DNA of 64,000 nt from AP-15 sp963703665 (GCA_963703665.1 CAVPFB010000002.1:186001-250000); one strand, 5' to 3'; positions 42,508-51,973 are shown, counted from the stretch's first letter. Translations and numbers: made by a program. Notes: a model not told the origin generated them from the sequence alone.

Positions 42508-44647
42508 TCACCCGCGCGCCCGCTCGACCGAGTTGATGACCGGGTTGGCGCGCAAAGCGGCGATGATCGTCGTCAGGTGCTTCACGTCGGCCACCTCGAT
42601 GTCGAGCATGATCTCGAAGAAATCCGACGAGCGGTTGGTGATCTTCAGGTTGCTGATGTTGCCGCCCTGCTTGCCGATCACCGTGGTCAGGTTGCCGAGG
42701 TTGCCGGGCTCGTTGGCAATCATGACGTTGAGCCGGCCGACATGGATCGACATCGGCCTCGCTGCTGCTCCAGGCGACATCGAGCCAGCGTTCCGGCGTG
42801 TCGGCGAAGTTTTCCAGGGTGTCGCAGTCGATGGTGTGGATCGTCACCCCCTTGCCGGTGGTCACGATGCCGACGATGCGGTCGCCGGGCAGCGGATGGC
42901 AGCAGCCGGCGAAATGCAGCGCCATGCCCGGGATCAGCCCGCGGATCGCCACCGCGGTGTCGTTGTGCCCGATCTTGCGCCGGGCGCGGGCCAGCGAGAC
43001 GACCTTGGCCTTGGCCTCCTGCTGCTGCGGAAAGGCCGCGTTGATTACCGCGCGGCCGGTGGCCAGCCCCTGGCCGACCGCGACATAGAGGTCCTCGACG
43101 CCGAGGCAGTTGAAGGTCTTCAGCACCCCCTCAAGCGGCCGTTCGGAAAACTCGCGGCCTTCCTGGCGAAACGCCTTCTGCACGATTGCCTTGCCGAGAT
43201 CGAGGTATTGGGCGCGCTGTTGGGTGCGGATAAAGCGGCGGATGCGGGCGCGCGCCTTGCCGGTGACGACGAAGCGCTCCCAGGTCGGCGACGGCCGCTG
43301 CGCCTTCGAGGTGACGATCTCGACCTGGTCGCCGTTGCCGAGCTGGCTGCGCAGCGGCACCAGCCGGCCGTTGATCTTGGCGCCGACGCAGGTGTCGCCG
43401 ATCTCCGAGTGGACCGCATAGGCAAAGTCGACGGCGGTGGCGCCGCGCGGCAACGCGATCAGATCGCCCTTGGGGGTAAAGGCGAAGACCTGGTCCTGGA
43501 ACATCTCGAGCTTGGTGTGCTCGAGAAACTCCTCCGGCCCCGAGGCATGATCGAGGATGTCGAGCAGCTCTCGCAGCCAGCGGTATTGCGGACCCTCGGT
43601 CTTGCCGGCGTCCTGCCTGTAGGTCCAATGCGCGGCGACGCCGAGCTCGGCGACCTCGTGCATCTCGCGGGTGCGGATCTGGGCCTCGATGCGCTGCTGC
43701 TCGGGGCCGATGATGCCGGTATGCAGTGAGCGGTAATTGTTCGGCTTCGGCGTCGAGATGTAGTCCTTGAAGCGGCCCGGGACCACGTGATAGGCCGAGT
43801 GGATGACGCCGAGCGCGTGGTAGCAGTCGGCGATGCCGTCGACCAGCACGCGAAACGCCATCACGTCGGAGAGCTGCTCGAACGCGATGTTCTTGCGCTG
43901 CATCTTGCGCCAGATCGAATAGGGTGATTTCTCGCGGCCGGTGATGATCGACCCGACGAGCCCGCCTTCGGCAAGCTTGCGCTGCAATTCGGCCTCGATG
44001 CGCGGCACCACCGCCGCGCCCTGGTCGCGCAGGAAATCGAGGCGGGCGAGAATGCTGGCGCGGGCGTCGGGATAAAGCTCGGCGAATGCCAGATCCTCGA
44101 GCTGGTCCTTCATCCGGTGCATGCCGAGCCGTTCGGCCAGCGGCGCGTAGATGTCCATCGTCTCGCGCGCGATCCGCCGGCGCTTTTCGTCGCTCTCGAT
44201 GAAATGCAGGGTCTGCATGTTGTGCAGGCGGTCGGCGAGCTTGACCAAGAGGACGCGAATGTCCTCCGACATTGCCAGCACGAGCTTGCGGAAATTTTCG
44301 GCCTGCTTGGTCTGGTCGGACTGCAGCTCGATCCGCGACAGCTTGGTCACGCCGTCGACCAGCCGGGCGATCTCGGGGCCGAACACCCGCTCGACATCGT
44401 CGAGGGTGGCAACGGTGTCCTCGACCGTGTCGTGCAACAGGCCGGTGACGATCGAGGCGCTGTCGAGCTTCATCTGGGCGAGGATGCCGGCGACCTCGAC
44501 CGGATGGGAGAAGTAGGGGTCGCCCGAGGCGCGCCGCTGCGCGCCATGCGCTTTCATCGAATAGACATAGGCGCGATTGAGCGCGTCCTCGTCGGCGTTC
44601 GGGTCGTAGGACCGGACGCGCTCGACCAGCTCGAATTGCCGCATCAT
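42508..44647 (-). CDS. RelA/SpoT-family (p)ppGpp synthetase/hydrolase, frame broken before the ACT domain
   Basis: Single bifunctional alarmone enzyme, about 713 residues when repaired. Hydrolase HD domain: HPVEVAGIL, GLLHDTVEDT. Synthetase: SDVMAFRVLVDG and PKPNNYRSLHTGIIGP. TGS domain: DLIALPRGATAVDFAYAVH. Then the frame breaks near 42755; dropping one g from gaggccgatgtcg joins SSSEA to MSIHVGRLNVMIANEPGNLG, an ACT domain ending INSVERARG at 42508. ATG 44647 (MMRQFELVER) is the start. As written the enzyme would lose its regulatory ACT domain and read on to 42425. Confidence 0.92.
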
Positions 44648-44761
44648 GGCCGCACCCTGGCCGTCGCGCCGACGCTCGCGGCGCCCGGACATCGCGATTG
44701 CGGGGGTGTCGCCGTGCTCATCCTCGGCCCCCCACGGCCGGGTGCGAGGCGCCGCTCGCGA

Positions 44762-45439
44762 TCAGGGCTCCTCTTCGCCGTCGCCCGGCAACCCGTCCTC
44801 GGGCAACCCGTCTTCGGGCAGCTCGTCCTCGGGGAGCTCGTCCTCGGGCAACTCGTCTTCCACTGAGACGTCTTCGGGCAACCCGTCTTCGGCCAAGACC
44901 TCTTCGGGCAAATCGTCGCCGGCGATGTCGTCTCTTGCGGTCTCGACGTCTTCCTCGTCGTTCACGGCCAAACCGTCGACGACGACGAGATCGTCTTCGG
45001 CGAGTTCTTGCGCGAGGGATTCCTCGTCTCCGGCGAAAGCCTGATCAGGCGCCTCCCCGGCCTCGGTCTTGATCTCGTCCTCGTCGTCGATGTCGTCGAA
45101 GTCGAGCCCGTCGGGATCCGGATCCTCGTCGAGCAGCGCCGGGGCCGCCGAGGCGACCGCGAACATGCTCGGATCGACCTCGATATCGCTGGTCTCCTCG
45201 GGCTCGTCGATTTCGACATGCTTCTGCATGCCGCGCACCAGCGACTCCTTCAGATGCGGCAGGCCGACGGTCTCGTCGGCGATCTCGCGCAAGGCCACCA
45301 CCGGGTTCTTGTCGTCGTCGCGGTCGATCGACAGCGGCACTCCCGAGGTGATCTCGCGGGCGCGCTGTGCCGCGAGGAGCACCAGCTCGAACCGGTTGGG
45401 AACTTTGAGCACACAATCTTCGACAGTAACACGCGCCAT
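44762..45439 (-). CDS. rpoZ: RNA polymerase omega subunit with a long acidic tail
   Basis: Omega subunit of RNA polymerase, 225 residues against the usual 70-130. Residues 1-70 are canonical (MARVTVEDCVLKVPNRFELV, VVALREIADETV). The remainder is acidic: DPDPDGLDFDDIDDEDEI, then a C-terminal run of five-residue repeats (ELPED/GLPED) coded by a degenerate 15-base tandem repeat near 44770-44880. ATG 45439. It precedes the Rel/Spo gene, as in most proteobacteria. Confidence 0.93.
   Translation of the reverse strand: MARVTVEDCVLKVPNRFELVLLAAQRAREITSGVPLSIDRDDDKNPVVALREIADETVGLPHLKESLVRGMQKHVEIDEPEETSDIEVDPSMFAVASAAPALLDEDPDPDGLDFDDIDDEDEIKTEAGEAPDQAFAGDEESLAQELAEDDLVVVDGLAVNDEEDVETARDDIAGDDLPEEVLAEDGLPEDVSVEDELPEDELPEDELPEDGLPEDGLPGDGEEEP
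44770..44880 (-). repeat. 15-bp tandem repeat in the rpoZ tail
   Basis: Units of the form gggcaacccgtcctc / gggcagctcgtcctc recur about seven times on the plus strand, coding ELPED or GLPED on the minus strand. The repeats keep the frame, so copy number changes would lengthen or shorten the acidic tail without truncation. Confidence 0.7.
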
Positions 45440-45471
45440 CACCAGCCTCGCCGCTGTACCTTAAGCTGCTG

Positions 45472-45500
45472 AGTATATGGGTGGCGCCGTCGAGCGGCAA
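45472..45500 (-). promoter_or_regulatory. Promoter for rpoZ
   Basis: Minus strand TTGCCG (45500-45495), 17-base spacer, TATACT (45477-45472), about 33 bases before the rpoZ start codon. A close vegetative promoter match driving rpoZ and probably the Rel/Spo gene. Confidence 0.65.
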
Positions 45501-45556
45501 CACCGGCCGCAGCGGCCGGACCATGCCCGCTAACCCTTTTTCGCGCGGCCCCACGC

Positions 45557-45586
45557 TTGACCCTCCTCGCCGCGCGCGCCTATATG
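45557..45586 (+). promoter_or_regulatory. Promoter for tRNA-Cys/tRNA-Asn
   Basis: TTGACC at 45557-45562, 18-base spacer, TATATG at 45581-45586, ten bases before the tRNA-Cys 5' end. It lies divergent to the rpoZ promoter. Confidence 0.65.
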
Positions 45587-45596
45587 GCAGCGCATC

Positions 45597-45670
45597 GGCC
45601 GGATGGCAGAGTGGTTATGCAGAGGACTGCAAATCCTCGTACAGCGGTTCGATTCCGCTTCCGGCCTCCA
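45597..45670 (+). tRNA. tRNA-Cys (GCA)
   Basis: Plus-strand cloverleaf of 74 bases: acceptor ggccgga/tccggcc, anticodon loop ctGCAaa, T loop ttcgatt, discriminator T, encoded CCA. First of a two-tRNA unit. Confidence 0.95.
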
Positions 45671-45703
45671 GCAGGGGCGCGCTCGATCGCTCGGGCGCTC
45701 TGA

Positions 45704-45779
45704 TCCCCGGTAGCTCAGTTGGTAGAGCAGGCGGCTGTTAACCGCCTTGTCGCTGGTTCGAGTCCGGCCCGGGGAGCCA
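45704..45779 (+). tRNA. tRNA-Asn (GTT)
   Basis: Plus-strand cloverleaf of 76 bases: acceptor tccccgg/ccgggga, anticodon loop ctGTTaa, T loop ttcgagt, discriminator G, CCA at 45777-45779. It lies 33 bases after tRNA-Cys and before a clear terminator. Confidence 0.95.
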
Positions 45780-45788
45780 ATCGAGGAA

Positions 45789-45821
45789 GGGGTCAGGTCA
45801 ATTCCGGCCTGGCCCCTTTTT
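45789..45821 (+). terminator. Rho-independent terminator of the tRNA pair
   Basis: ggggtcagg (45789-45797) pairs with cctggcccc (45808-45816, one G-T pair) and is followed by five T (45817-45821). It lies ten bases after tRNA-Asn. Confidence 0.85.
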
Positions 45822-45881
45822 GCCGACCGGTTCCCGGCGGCAGCCGGGCCGGGCGCGCCGACAAACTTCGCCTCCTTGCGG

Positions 45882-46517
45882 TCAACGCCTGCGGTCGCCG
45901 CGCCGGGGCCAGCGGCTCCAGACGAATCGGCCGACGGCCACGACTGCAAACGCCGCGATGGCGTAGTCCAGATCGTGGAAGGCCTGCTCGAGCCACGGCG
46001 CGCTGGCCCAACGGTCGCCCAGCAGCATGCCGACATAGGCGAGCAGGAAGCACCACGGCCAGGAACCGACAAAGGTGTAGACCTGGAAGCGCAGCTGCGG
46101 CATGCGGGCGATGCCGGCCGGCAGGGCGATGTAGGTGCGCACCACCGGCAGCATGCGCGCGATCAGCACGGTGATGCTGCCGAACCGGTCGAAAAAGCGA
46201 TCGGCCATATCGAGGTCATGGCGCGTCAGCAGCACATATTTGCCCCAGCGATCGATTGCCCGGCGGCCGCCGTAACGCCCGACCGCGTACGCGGCTGCGG
46301 AGCCGAGATTGCAGCCGAGCGCGCCGATCGTGGCGACTAGATAGAGGTTCATCCGGCCGCGCGACACCAGATACCCGGCGAACGGCAGGATCACCTCGGA
46401 GGGCAATGGGATGCAGGCCAACTCCACCGCCATCAGCCCGGCCAATCCGGCGTAGCCCGCCATCGACAACACCGTCACGATGGCCTGGGCCACCGAGCCC
46501 GACAGGCTTCCTGGCAT
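45882..46517 (-). CDS. DedA family membrane protein
   Basis: Polytopic DedA/SNARE-associated protein, 211 residues. Typical re-entrant segments: IPLPSEVILPFAGYLVSRG and ARMLPVVRTYIALPAGIARM, with conserved Arg and Pro. Family members take part in lipid carrier recycling or proton-linked membrane homeostasis; the substrate here is unknown. ATG 46517. Isolated from its neighbours. Confidence 0.9.
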   Translation of the reverse strand: MPGSLSGSVAQAIVTVLSMAGYAGLAGLMAVELACIPLPSEVILPFAGYLVSRGRMNLYLVATIGALGCNLGSAAAYAVGRYGGRRAIDRWGKYVLLTRHDLDMADRFFDRFGSITVLIARMLPVVRTYIALPAGIARMPQLRFQVYTFVGSWPWCFLLAYVGMLLGDRWASAPWLEQAFHDLDYAIAAFAVVAVGRFVWSRWPRRGDRRR

Positions 46518-46618
46518 GATCTCCGCCCGCCTGATGTTGCGCGCCGTCTGTGGCTGAACGAGGAACCGCCGGCCCGCGACCAGCAGGCGATCGCCGCCGC
46601 TAGATCAAAAGCACGGCA

Positions 46619-47698
46619 TCAGCCGAGCGCGGCGGTCAGCGGGGCCAGCAGCTCGCGCAATGCCGGCGACCATTTGGCGTGTTCGGGGCCGCTCGCCGAA
46701 TGGCCGAGATCGCTGTCAATCTCGAAATAGCGGGCCTCGACCCCGGCGGCGGCGAGGTCCTTCATCACCCCGGCCCTCAGGCTCGGCGGAAACAGCGCGT
46801 CGCTGCGGCACAGCACATAAAGGACCTTCGCCCGGATCCCGGCGAAATCCTTGACCGTGTCGAAGCCGATCGTGGCGCGCCGCAGGATCACCAGCGAGTT
46901 CGCATCCCACTGCCGCGCCCAGTCGGCGGCGAGCCGGCGGATCGCCTGCTCGCGCTCGACCCGGTCCGGATAGCGCCCGGCGAGCTGCGCGTCGTAGCCA
47001 TAGCGCATCAGGGTCTCGAACCGCATCTGCGTCAGGACTGTCTTGGCGCCTCCCCTGCCGTAGTAATGGCCGCCGTGCCACTCGGGGTCGGTCGCCAGCC
47101 GCGCCTCGAGCTCGGCGAGGCTCTTCTCGGCGTTCTGCGAGCGCGGGGCCGTCACCACCGCCGCGATCGCATCCATCATGTCGGGATAGGCGACCGCCCA
47201 CTGAAACGCCTGGTAGCCGCCATAGGACGGGCCGGCGACAGCAACCAGATGGCGCACGCCCAAGCTGTCGAGCAGCGCCTTTTGCGCGGCGACGATGTCG
47301 CGCACCCTGATCTCCGGAAAATCGGGGCCATAGGGCCGGCCGGTGGCGGGGTTGTGGCTCGCGCCGTTGGTCGAGCCGAACGACGAGCCCAGCATGTTCG
47401 AGGCGACGACGAAGAGCCTGTCGGTGTCGATCGCCTTCCCCGGCCCGATCAGCCCGTCCCACCACCCCGGCTGATTGCCGTTCTTCGGGTTGCGGCCGGC
47501 GGCATGATGGCTGCTGGTGTAGCCGTGGGTGACCAGCACCGCGTTCCTGCCGTCGTGCGCCAGCCGGCCGTATGTTTCATAGGCGATTTTGGCCTCGGGC
47601 AGGACCGCGCCGTTCCGCAGGCGAAAGTCGCGGATCGAAAAAATCCTGTCCTCGACGGTTCCAAGAGCGGCGGCTGGCGCCTCGAGCGCGACGGACAT
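46619..47698 (-). CDS. Alpha/beta hydrolase of the MetX (homoserine O-acetyltransferase) family
   Basis: 359 residues. Begins MSVALEAPAA with ggaggag upstream. MetX-like text: NAVLVTHGYTSSHHAAGRN, NMLGSSFGSTNGAS and TGRPYGPDFPEIRVRDIV. The nucleophile elbow is GPSYGGYQAFQWAVAYP instead of the usual G-G-S-M-G-G-M. Asp in SDALFPPS and His in GHSASGPEHAKW complete the triad. The changed elbow suggests another acyl substrate or a hydrolase role; true homoserine acetylation is uncertain. Not near other methionine genes. Confidence 0.8.
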   Translation of the reverse strand: MSVALEAPAAALGTVEDRIFSIRDFRLRNGAVLPEAKIAYETYGRLAHDGRNAVLVTHGYTSSHHAAGRNPKNGNQPGWWDGLIGPGKAIDTDRLFVVASNMLGSSFGSTNGASHNPATGRPYGPDFPEIRVRDIVAAQKALLDSLGVRHLVAVAGPSYGGYQAFQWAVAYPDMMDAIAAVVTAPRSQNAEKSLAELEARLATDPEWHGGHYYGRGGAKTVLTQMRFETLMRYGYDAQLAGRYPDRVEREQAIRRLAADWARQWDANSLVILRRATIGFDTVKDFAGIRAKVLYVLCRSDALFPPSLRAGVMKDLAAAGVEARYFEIDSDLGHSASGPEHAKWSPALRELLAPLTAALG

Positions 47699-47799
47699 CG
47701 GTGCTCCTCCCCCTATGATCAGCATGATCAGCGCCCGATTGTGCCATGCGGCTCGCCGGCGTGTCACGGCCGCCACGCAGTCGGGCCGACATCGCCCTT

Positions 47800-47820
47800 C
47801 CGGTACCGCCCCGTTACCGG
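47800..47820. promoter_or_regulatory. Inverted repeat before the lipoprotein gene
   Basis: ccggta (47800-47805) and taccgg (47815-47820) form a perfect 6-base inverted repeat with 9-base centre, 16 bases before the start codon at 47837. It could be an operator or a leader hairpin. Confidence 0.35.
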
Positions 47821-47836
47821 TTAAATCGGACCCGCG

Positions 47837-48349
47837 ATGCGGATTATCCTGAGTTTTCTGACGCTGGTTGCGCTCGCCGCCTGCAGCGGCGCCGGGCCGC
47901 CATCGGCGTTGCCGGGCGATCAGACGCGCGCCTACTTTCCGGCGGGCGGCGTCGTCAACCAGATCGAGGTCTACGCAGTCGATCGCCTGGCCCTGCGCAG
48001 CGCCGAGCTGGCGGCTCCCGACGGCCATGGGACCCCGGCCTCGTCGGTCAGCGCCAACCCGGCGCCGACCGACACCGTCTCGCAGGAATTCCCGACCGGC
48101 CCCTCTGCCGGCGCCTTCGCCGTCGGCAGCATCGGGTCGAACGCGCTGTCGCCGGGGATCATCGGGGCGGCGCCGCAGACCCAGGCCAGATTGCTGGCCG
48201 TCGTCTCGACCGCATCGATTGCGCTGCCCGACCCGGTCGCCTATCGCCGCGACTGGCAGCAATACCGGATCCGCCTGCGCTTCGGCCAACCGCCGGGCGA
48301 AGTCGAAACCCGCGAAATCGCCGCCCCGCAACCTCCGCCAGGCAACTGA
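47837..48349 (+). CDS. Lipoprotein of unknown function
   Basis: 170 residues. Signal peptide MRIILSFLTLVALAACSG with lipobox LAAC, so the mature protein would be anchored by Cys16. The rest is Ala/Pro/Ser-rich with a strand-like middle (VNQIEVYAVDRLALRSAEL) and a C-terminal RDWQQYRIRLRFGQPPGEV. No recognised domain. ATG 47837. Conserved as a stand-alone hypothetical in my judgement only. Confidence 0.7.
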   Translation: MRIILSFLTLVALAACSGAGPPSALPGDQTRAYFPAGGVVNQIEVYAVDRLALRSAELAAPDGHGTPASSVSANPAPTDTVSQEFPTGPSAGAFAVGSIGSNALSPGIIGAAPQTQARLLAVVSTASIALPDPVAYRRDWQQYRIRLRFGQPPGEVETREIAAPQPPPGN

Positions 48350-48425
48350 ATTCACGTTCTGTTCTGGACATCTGTCGGTTGAGCCGATATCGCGGTGTCG
48401 GCTTGCCGCGATCCGAGATCGCCGA

Positions 48426-49190
48426 TTGCCTTCAGCCGAAAAGCTGCAAGAAGCGTGGGCCGCGCGCCTCCGCACCGCACCGATCGAGCCGGTCATAGCG
48501 CTCACCGGAGCGGGACTGGTGCTCGGCGCCGGAACCGTGCTGGCCGGGCACAGCGCCAATCTCTGGGGGCCGCCCGCGATCGACATCAGCGGTAACGAGG
48601 AGCGCATTCTCGCGCTGCTGGCGGTCGCCTGTGGACGCGCGATCGGGCCGAACGTGATCGACAACATCCGCCGGGCCAGCGAGCACGCTGCGCGCGGCGA
48701 GGTGCTCTCGCGCCGATCCATCTCGCCCGGGCGGGCTTGCCCAGGCTGGCTGACCAAAAGACGCGGCACATCGGCTGTTTATCGGCGATGCCTTGCTCGA
48801 CGATGGGCTCACCCCGCGCGATCTGCTGAAAGCCTGCGGTATTGATCCTTCCGTGCTGGATTGGGTCGGGAAGAACTTCAACACCGACGAGCCGCGCATT
48901 CCCGTCGGTAACCGCATCGAGAGCGGCGAGTGGACCAGCGACTACGGATCGGGCGTCACCCCGGTTGCGGCTCGGCAAATTCCCGACGAATACCGGACCG
49001 GCGATCCCGACAAGTTCTTCGACAGCCTATATGGCCCGGTTCACGCTCTCGCCCAGAGGCTTGGCATCGACAAGACTTGGCTCCTCGGCCTCGCCGCGCA
49101 TGAGAGCGGCTATCTCGACCCCCATGACCGCGAGCTCAATGATCCTTTCGGTGTTACGCACGGCGGCGGCCAGACTGGAAGGAAAAGCGG
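48426..49190 (+). pseudogene. Relic of a muralytic-type (lytic transglycosylase-like) protein
   Basis: Three plus-strand frames in turn give a continuous protein: PSAEKLQEAWAARLR, VIALTGAGLVLGAGTVLAGH, IDISGNEERILALLAVACGR; then (after a break near 48700) IHLARAGLPRLADQK; then (after about 48765) LFIGDALLDDGLTPRDLLKA, RIPVGNRIESGEWTS, GPVHALAQRLGIDKTWLLGL and AAHESGYLDPHDRELNDPFG. The final part resembles transglycosylase text with the catalytic Glu in ESGY. The sequence stops being family-like after THGGG near 49185. Two frame breaks plus truncation point to a dead gene. Original function is inferred. Confidence 0.55.
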
Positions 49191-49197
49191 GGACTTG

Positions 49198-49516
49198 ATG
49201 AATGCCCGCTTGCTTACAAAATGGACGGCTTACCTCTTGCTCATCCTGGTTCTTTGCGGGCAGATGCCGATACCGAATGCACGACAATATCGAAATATTG
49301 ATTTACGAGTTTTCCGTAGATATCCCGCCCGTGTGCGGAGCTTACGCTCGGATTCGTGCGATGAATTAGCCCGATCGAAAGTTGTGGTCCTTGGCCGTCG
49401 CCCCGACGATCGCTCGGCTTATCGCCATTTCCGCTTCAAACGGTCAGCAGGAGATGCGGATAGACTTGCAAAAGATCATCGCCGCGGCGGTTTCGGTAGC
49501 TTCAATCTCCTCATAA
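49198..49516 (+). pseudogene. Relic of a small secreted or membrane protein
   Basis: ATG 49198 (after ggaaggaaaagcgggg) opens MNARLLTKWTAYLLLILVLC, a signal-like segment. After a frame change near 49280 the text DNIEILIYEFSVDIPPVCGA continues, is interrupted by TAG at 49367, and goes on in the same frame (KLWSLAVAPTIARLIAISAS, QKIIAAAVSVASISS) to TAA 49516. Composition is AT-richer than the surroundings. It directly follows the muralytic relic and could be its immunity or partner protein. No family is recognised. From 49526 to 49651 a further short open stretch (RYAADLRVFRRVLPGIWVHP) may be another fragment. Confidence 0.4.
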
Positions 49517-49647
49517 AACCCCGCTCATCGCACCGACCTAATCACCACCCAGGCGCGCTACGCTGCCGACCTGCGCGTCTTTCGCCGGGTTCTGCCCGGT
49601 ATCTGGGTGCACCCCGACGGCCCGCACATTACTGAGCACTCGGCCGG

Positions 49648-50838
49648 CTAATTCCCGCCGGTCTGCGCCCAGGCGAGCAGGCGGTCGAGAAAGGCGGCGC
49701 CGGCGGCGAGCTCGTCGCGGGTAATGAACTCGTTTGGCTGGTGGGCGACCGCGATCGAGCCCGGGCCGCAGATCACCGCCGGGATGCCGGCCGATTGGAA
49801 CAGGCCGGCTTCGGTGGCAAAGGCGATCGTCGTCGCTCTCGTTGGCGCCGGTGAGCTCGCGGGCCAGCGCCTCGGCCGGCGAGGCCGGGTCGGCAACCAG
49901 CGGCGGCACCAATGCCATGACCTCGGTCGCGACCGCGGCCTGCGCATGCCCGGCGCGCAGCCGCGGCAGCAGATCGGCCGTCGACGAAATCCTCGATCCG
50001 GCGCTGCAACGCCGCACCATCTTCGCCGGGGACCGGGCGGAACTCCCATTCGAAGACGCAGTCGCGGGCGATGATGTTGACCGCGGTGCCGCCGTCGATC
50101 CGGCCGATGTTGAAGCTCGTATAGGGCGGGTCGAAGCGGCTGTCGGCGCCGGCGGCAGCCCGGCACTCGGCGGCGAGCCGGCCGATCTCGGCGATGATCT
50201 CGGCCGCCGCGGCGATCGCGTTGACGCCGCGCTCGGGCGTGCTCGAATGCGCCTCGTGCCCGATGACCCGGGTGCGCAGGAAATGGATGCCCTTATGCGC
50301 GTTGGCGACCTGCATCTCGGTCGGCTCGCCGATGATCGCGAGGCGCGGGCGCGCCATGCCCTCCGGCAAGGCTGCGGATCAGCGCGGGCACGCCAAGGCA
50401 GCCGACCTCCTCGTCGTAGCTCAACGCCAGATGCAGCGGGACCGCGAGCGGCCGGCCAATGCCTGCGGCACCAGTGCCAGGCAGAGCGCGATAAACCCCT
50501 TCATATCGGCGGTGCCGCGCCCGTAAAGCCGGCCAGGCTCTCGATCCGCTGGGCGGCTTCGAGGCGGAACGGGTCGCTGTCCCAGGCCTGGCCCGTCGAC
50601 CGGCACGACATCGGTGTGACCGGACAGGATGATGCCGCCGCGCTCGCCGAGCCGTCCCGGCGCCGATCGTGGCAAACAAATTCGCCTTGGTGCCCTCGCC
50701 GTTGCGGGTCAGGTGGCTCGCGATGCCGTAGCCGTCGAGATAGTCGGCGACCCAATCGATCAGCGCCAAGTTCGACTTTGCCGAGACCGTGTCGAAAGCG
50801 ACGAGCCGCTCCAGGATCGCGACCGTCGCATCGCTCAT
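49648..50838 (-). CDS. argE: Acetylornithine deacetylase (M20 family), frame broken about seven times
   Basis: Zinc metallopeptidase-fold amidohydrolase that removes acetyl from N-acetylornithine. Stitched text: LERLVAFDTVSAKSNLALID, IILSGHTDVVPVDG (metal His/Asp), YGRGTADMKGF, SYDEEVGCLG (catalytic Glu), IIGEPTEMQVANAHKG, HEAHSSTPERGVNA and IAFATEAGLFQSAGIPAV. Breaks lie near 50660, 50600, 50535, 50455, 50370, 49985 and 49835; most are single inserted bases and two look like losses from ggg. The total length 1191 is divisible by three, about 396 residues. ATG 50838. Either a badly sequenced or a decaying gene. Confidence 0.8.
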
Positions 50839-50856
50839 TTCCGCCGCGGCCCCAAG

Positions 50857-51514
50857 TCAGACGTTGGCGAGCTTGGCGCCGCCCGGCGTGCCGATCATCG
50901 ACAGCACCTCGCGCCGGCTCGTCGGGTCGTTGCGGAAGACGCCGAGCATGCGGCTCGTCACCATCGTGACGCCGGGCTTGTGCACGCCGCGGGTCGTCAT
51001 GCACTGGTGCGCCGCCTCGATGACCACGGCCGACTCCCTTGGGCTGCAGCACCTCGTCGAGGGTGTTGGCGATCTGCGCCGTCATCTTTTCCTGGATCTG
51101 CAGCCGCTTGGCATAGACGTCGACGAGCCGCGCCAGCTTCGAGATGCCGACGACGCGGTTGTTCGGCAGATAGGCGACATGGACCTTGCCGATGATCGGG
51201 GCGATGTGGTGCTCGCAATGCGACTCGAAGCGGATGTCCTTCAGCACGACGATCTCGTCGTAGCCGTCGGTCTCCTCAAAGGTGCGCTGCAACAGCGCCA
51301 CCGGGTCGTCGTCGTAGCCGCTGAAAAATTCGCGATAAGAGCGGACGACGCGGTCGGGGGTGCCGAGCAGCCCTTCGCGCTCGGGGTCGTCGCCGGCCCA
51401 GCGAATCAAGGTGCGCACCGCCTCCTCGGCCTCGGCGCGGCTCGGTCGGGCCGCAGCGATCGGGTCCGAGCGGGGTTGAGACATGGACAGCGGCGGCACG
51501 AGAAGTTGCGACAT
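50857..51514 (-). CDS. folE: GTP cyclohydrolase I, frame broken once
   Basis: First enzyme of folate (tetrahydropterin) synthesis. Core text: FESHCEHHIAPIIGKVHVAY and LPNNRVVGISKLARLVDVYA, with zinc Cys/His. The frame breaks near 51035: one extra g in gtcggccgtggtc. Without it VAVVIEAAHQCMTTRGVHKP follows, holding the last zinc Cys, and the gene ends ANV at 50857. Start ATG 51514 or 51484 (MSQPRSDPIA). The break would remove an essential part, so a sequence error is likely. Confidence 0.9.
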
Positions 51515-51580
51515 CAAATTTCTCTTTGGTGGTTTCGAGGTTGCGAGCGGCTGAACCGGCGCGACGGCGCGCCGCGGCGC

Positions 51581-51973
51581 TCAATTGAGCCGGACGGCCT
51601 GATGCGGGCTGTCGAGCGAGAACGCCGGAATGCGCACCGAGAAGCTCTCGCCGCCGCGCGTCTCCATCTCGTAGCTGCCGACCATGATGCCGGACGGCGT
51701 CGGCAGCGGCGTGCCGCTCGTATATTCGAAGCTTTCGCCGGGGCCCAGAACCGGCTGCTCGCCGACGACGCCGGGCCCGCGCACTTCCTGGATCTGGCCG
51801 CGGCCGTCGGTGATCTTCCAATGCCGCCGGCGCAGCTGCACCGTCTCCTGGCCGCGGTTCTCGATGCGCACGTGATAGGCCCAGACATAGTGGTCTTCAG
51901 CCGGCGAGGACTGGTCCTCGCGGTAGAGAGGCTTGACCGTGACGATGATCGATCGGGTGGTTTCCGAGTACAT
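51581..51973 (-). CDS. apaG: Co2+/Mg2+ efflux protein ApaG
   Basis: Small ApaG/DUF525 beta-sandwich protein, 130 residues. Text: YVWAYHVRIENRGQETVQLR, HWKITDGRGQIQEVRGPGVV, FEYTSGTPLPTPSGIMVGSY. ATG 51973; a TTG two codons upstream is also in frame. Role in metal or nucleotide homeostasis is not settled in the family. Intact between two broken genes. Confidence 0.93.
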   Translation of the reverse strand: MYSETTRSIIVTVKPLYREDQSSPAEDHYVWAYHVRIENRGQETVQLRRRHWKITDGRGQIQEVRGPGVVGEQPVLGPGESFEYTSGTPLPTPSGIMVGSYEMETRGGESFSVRIPAFSLDSPHQAVRLN

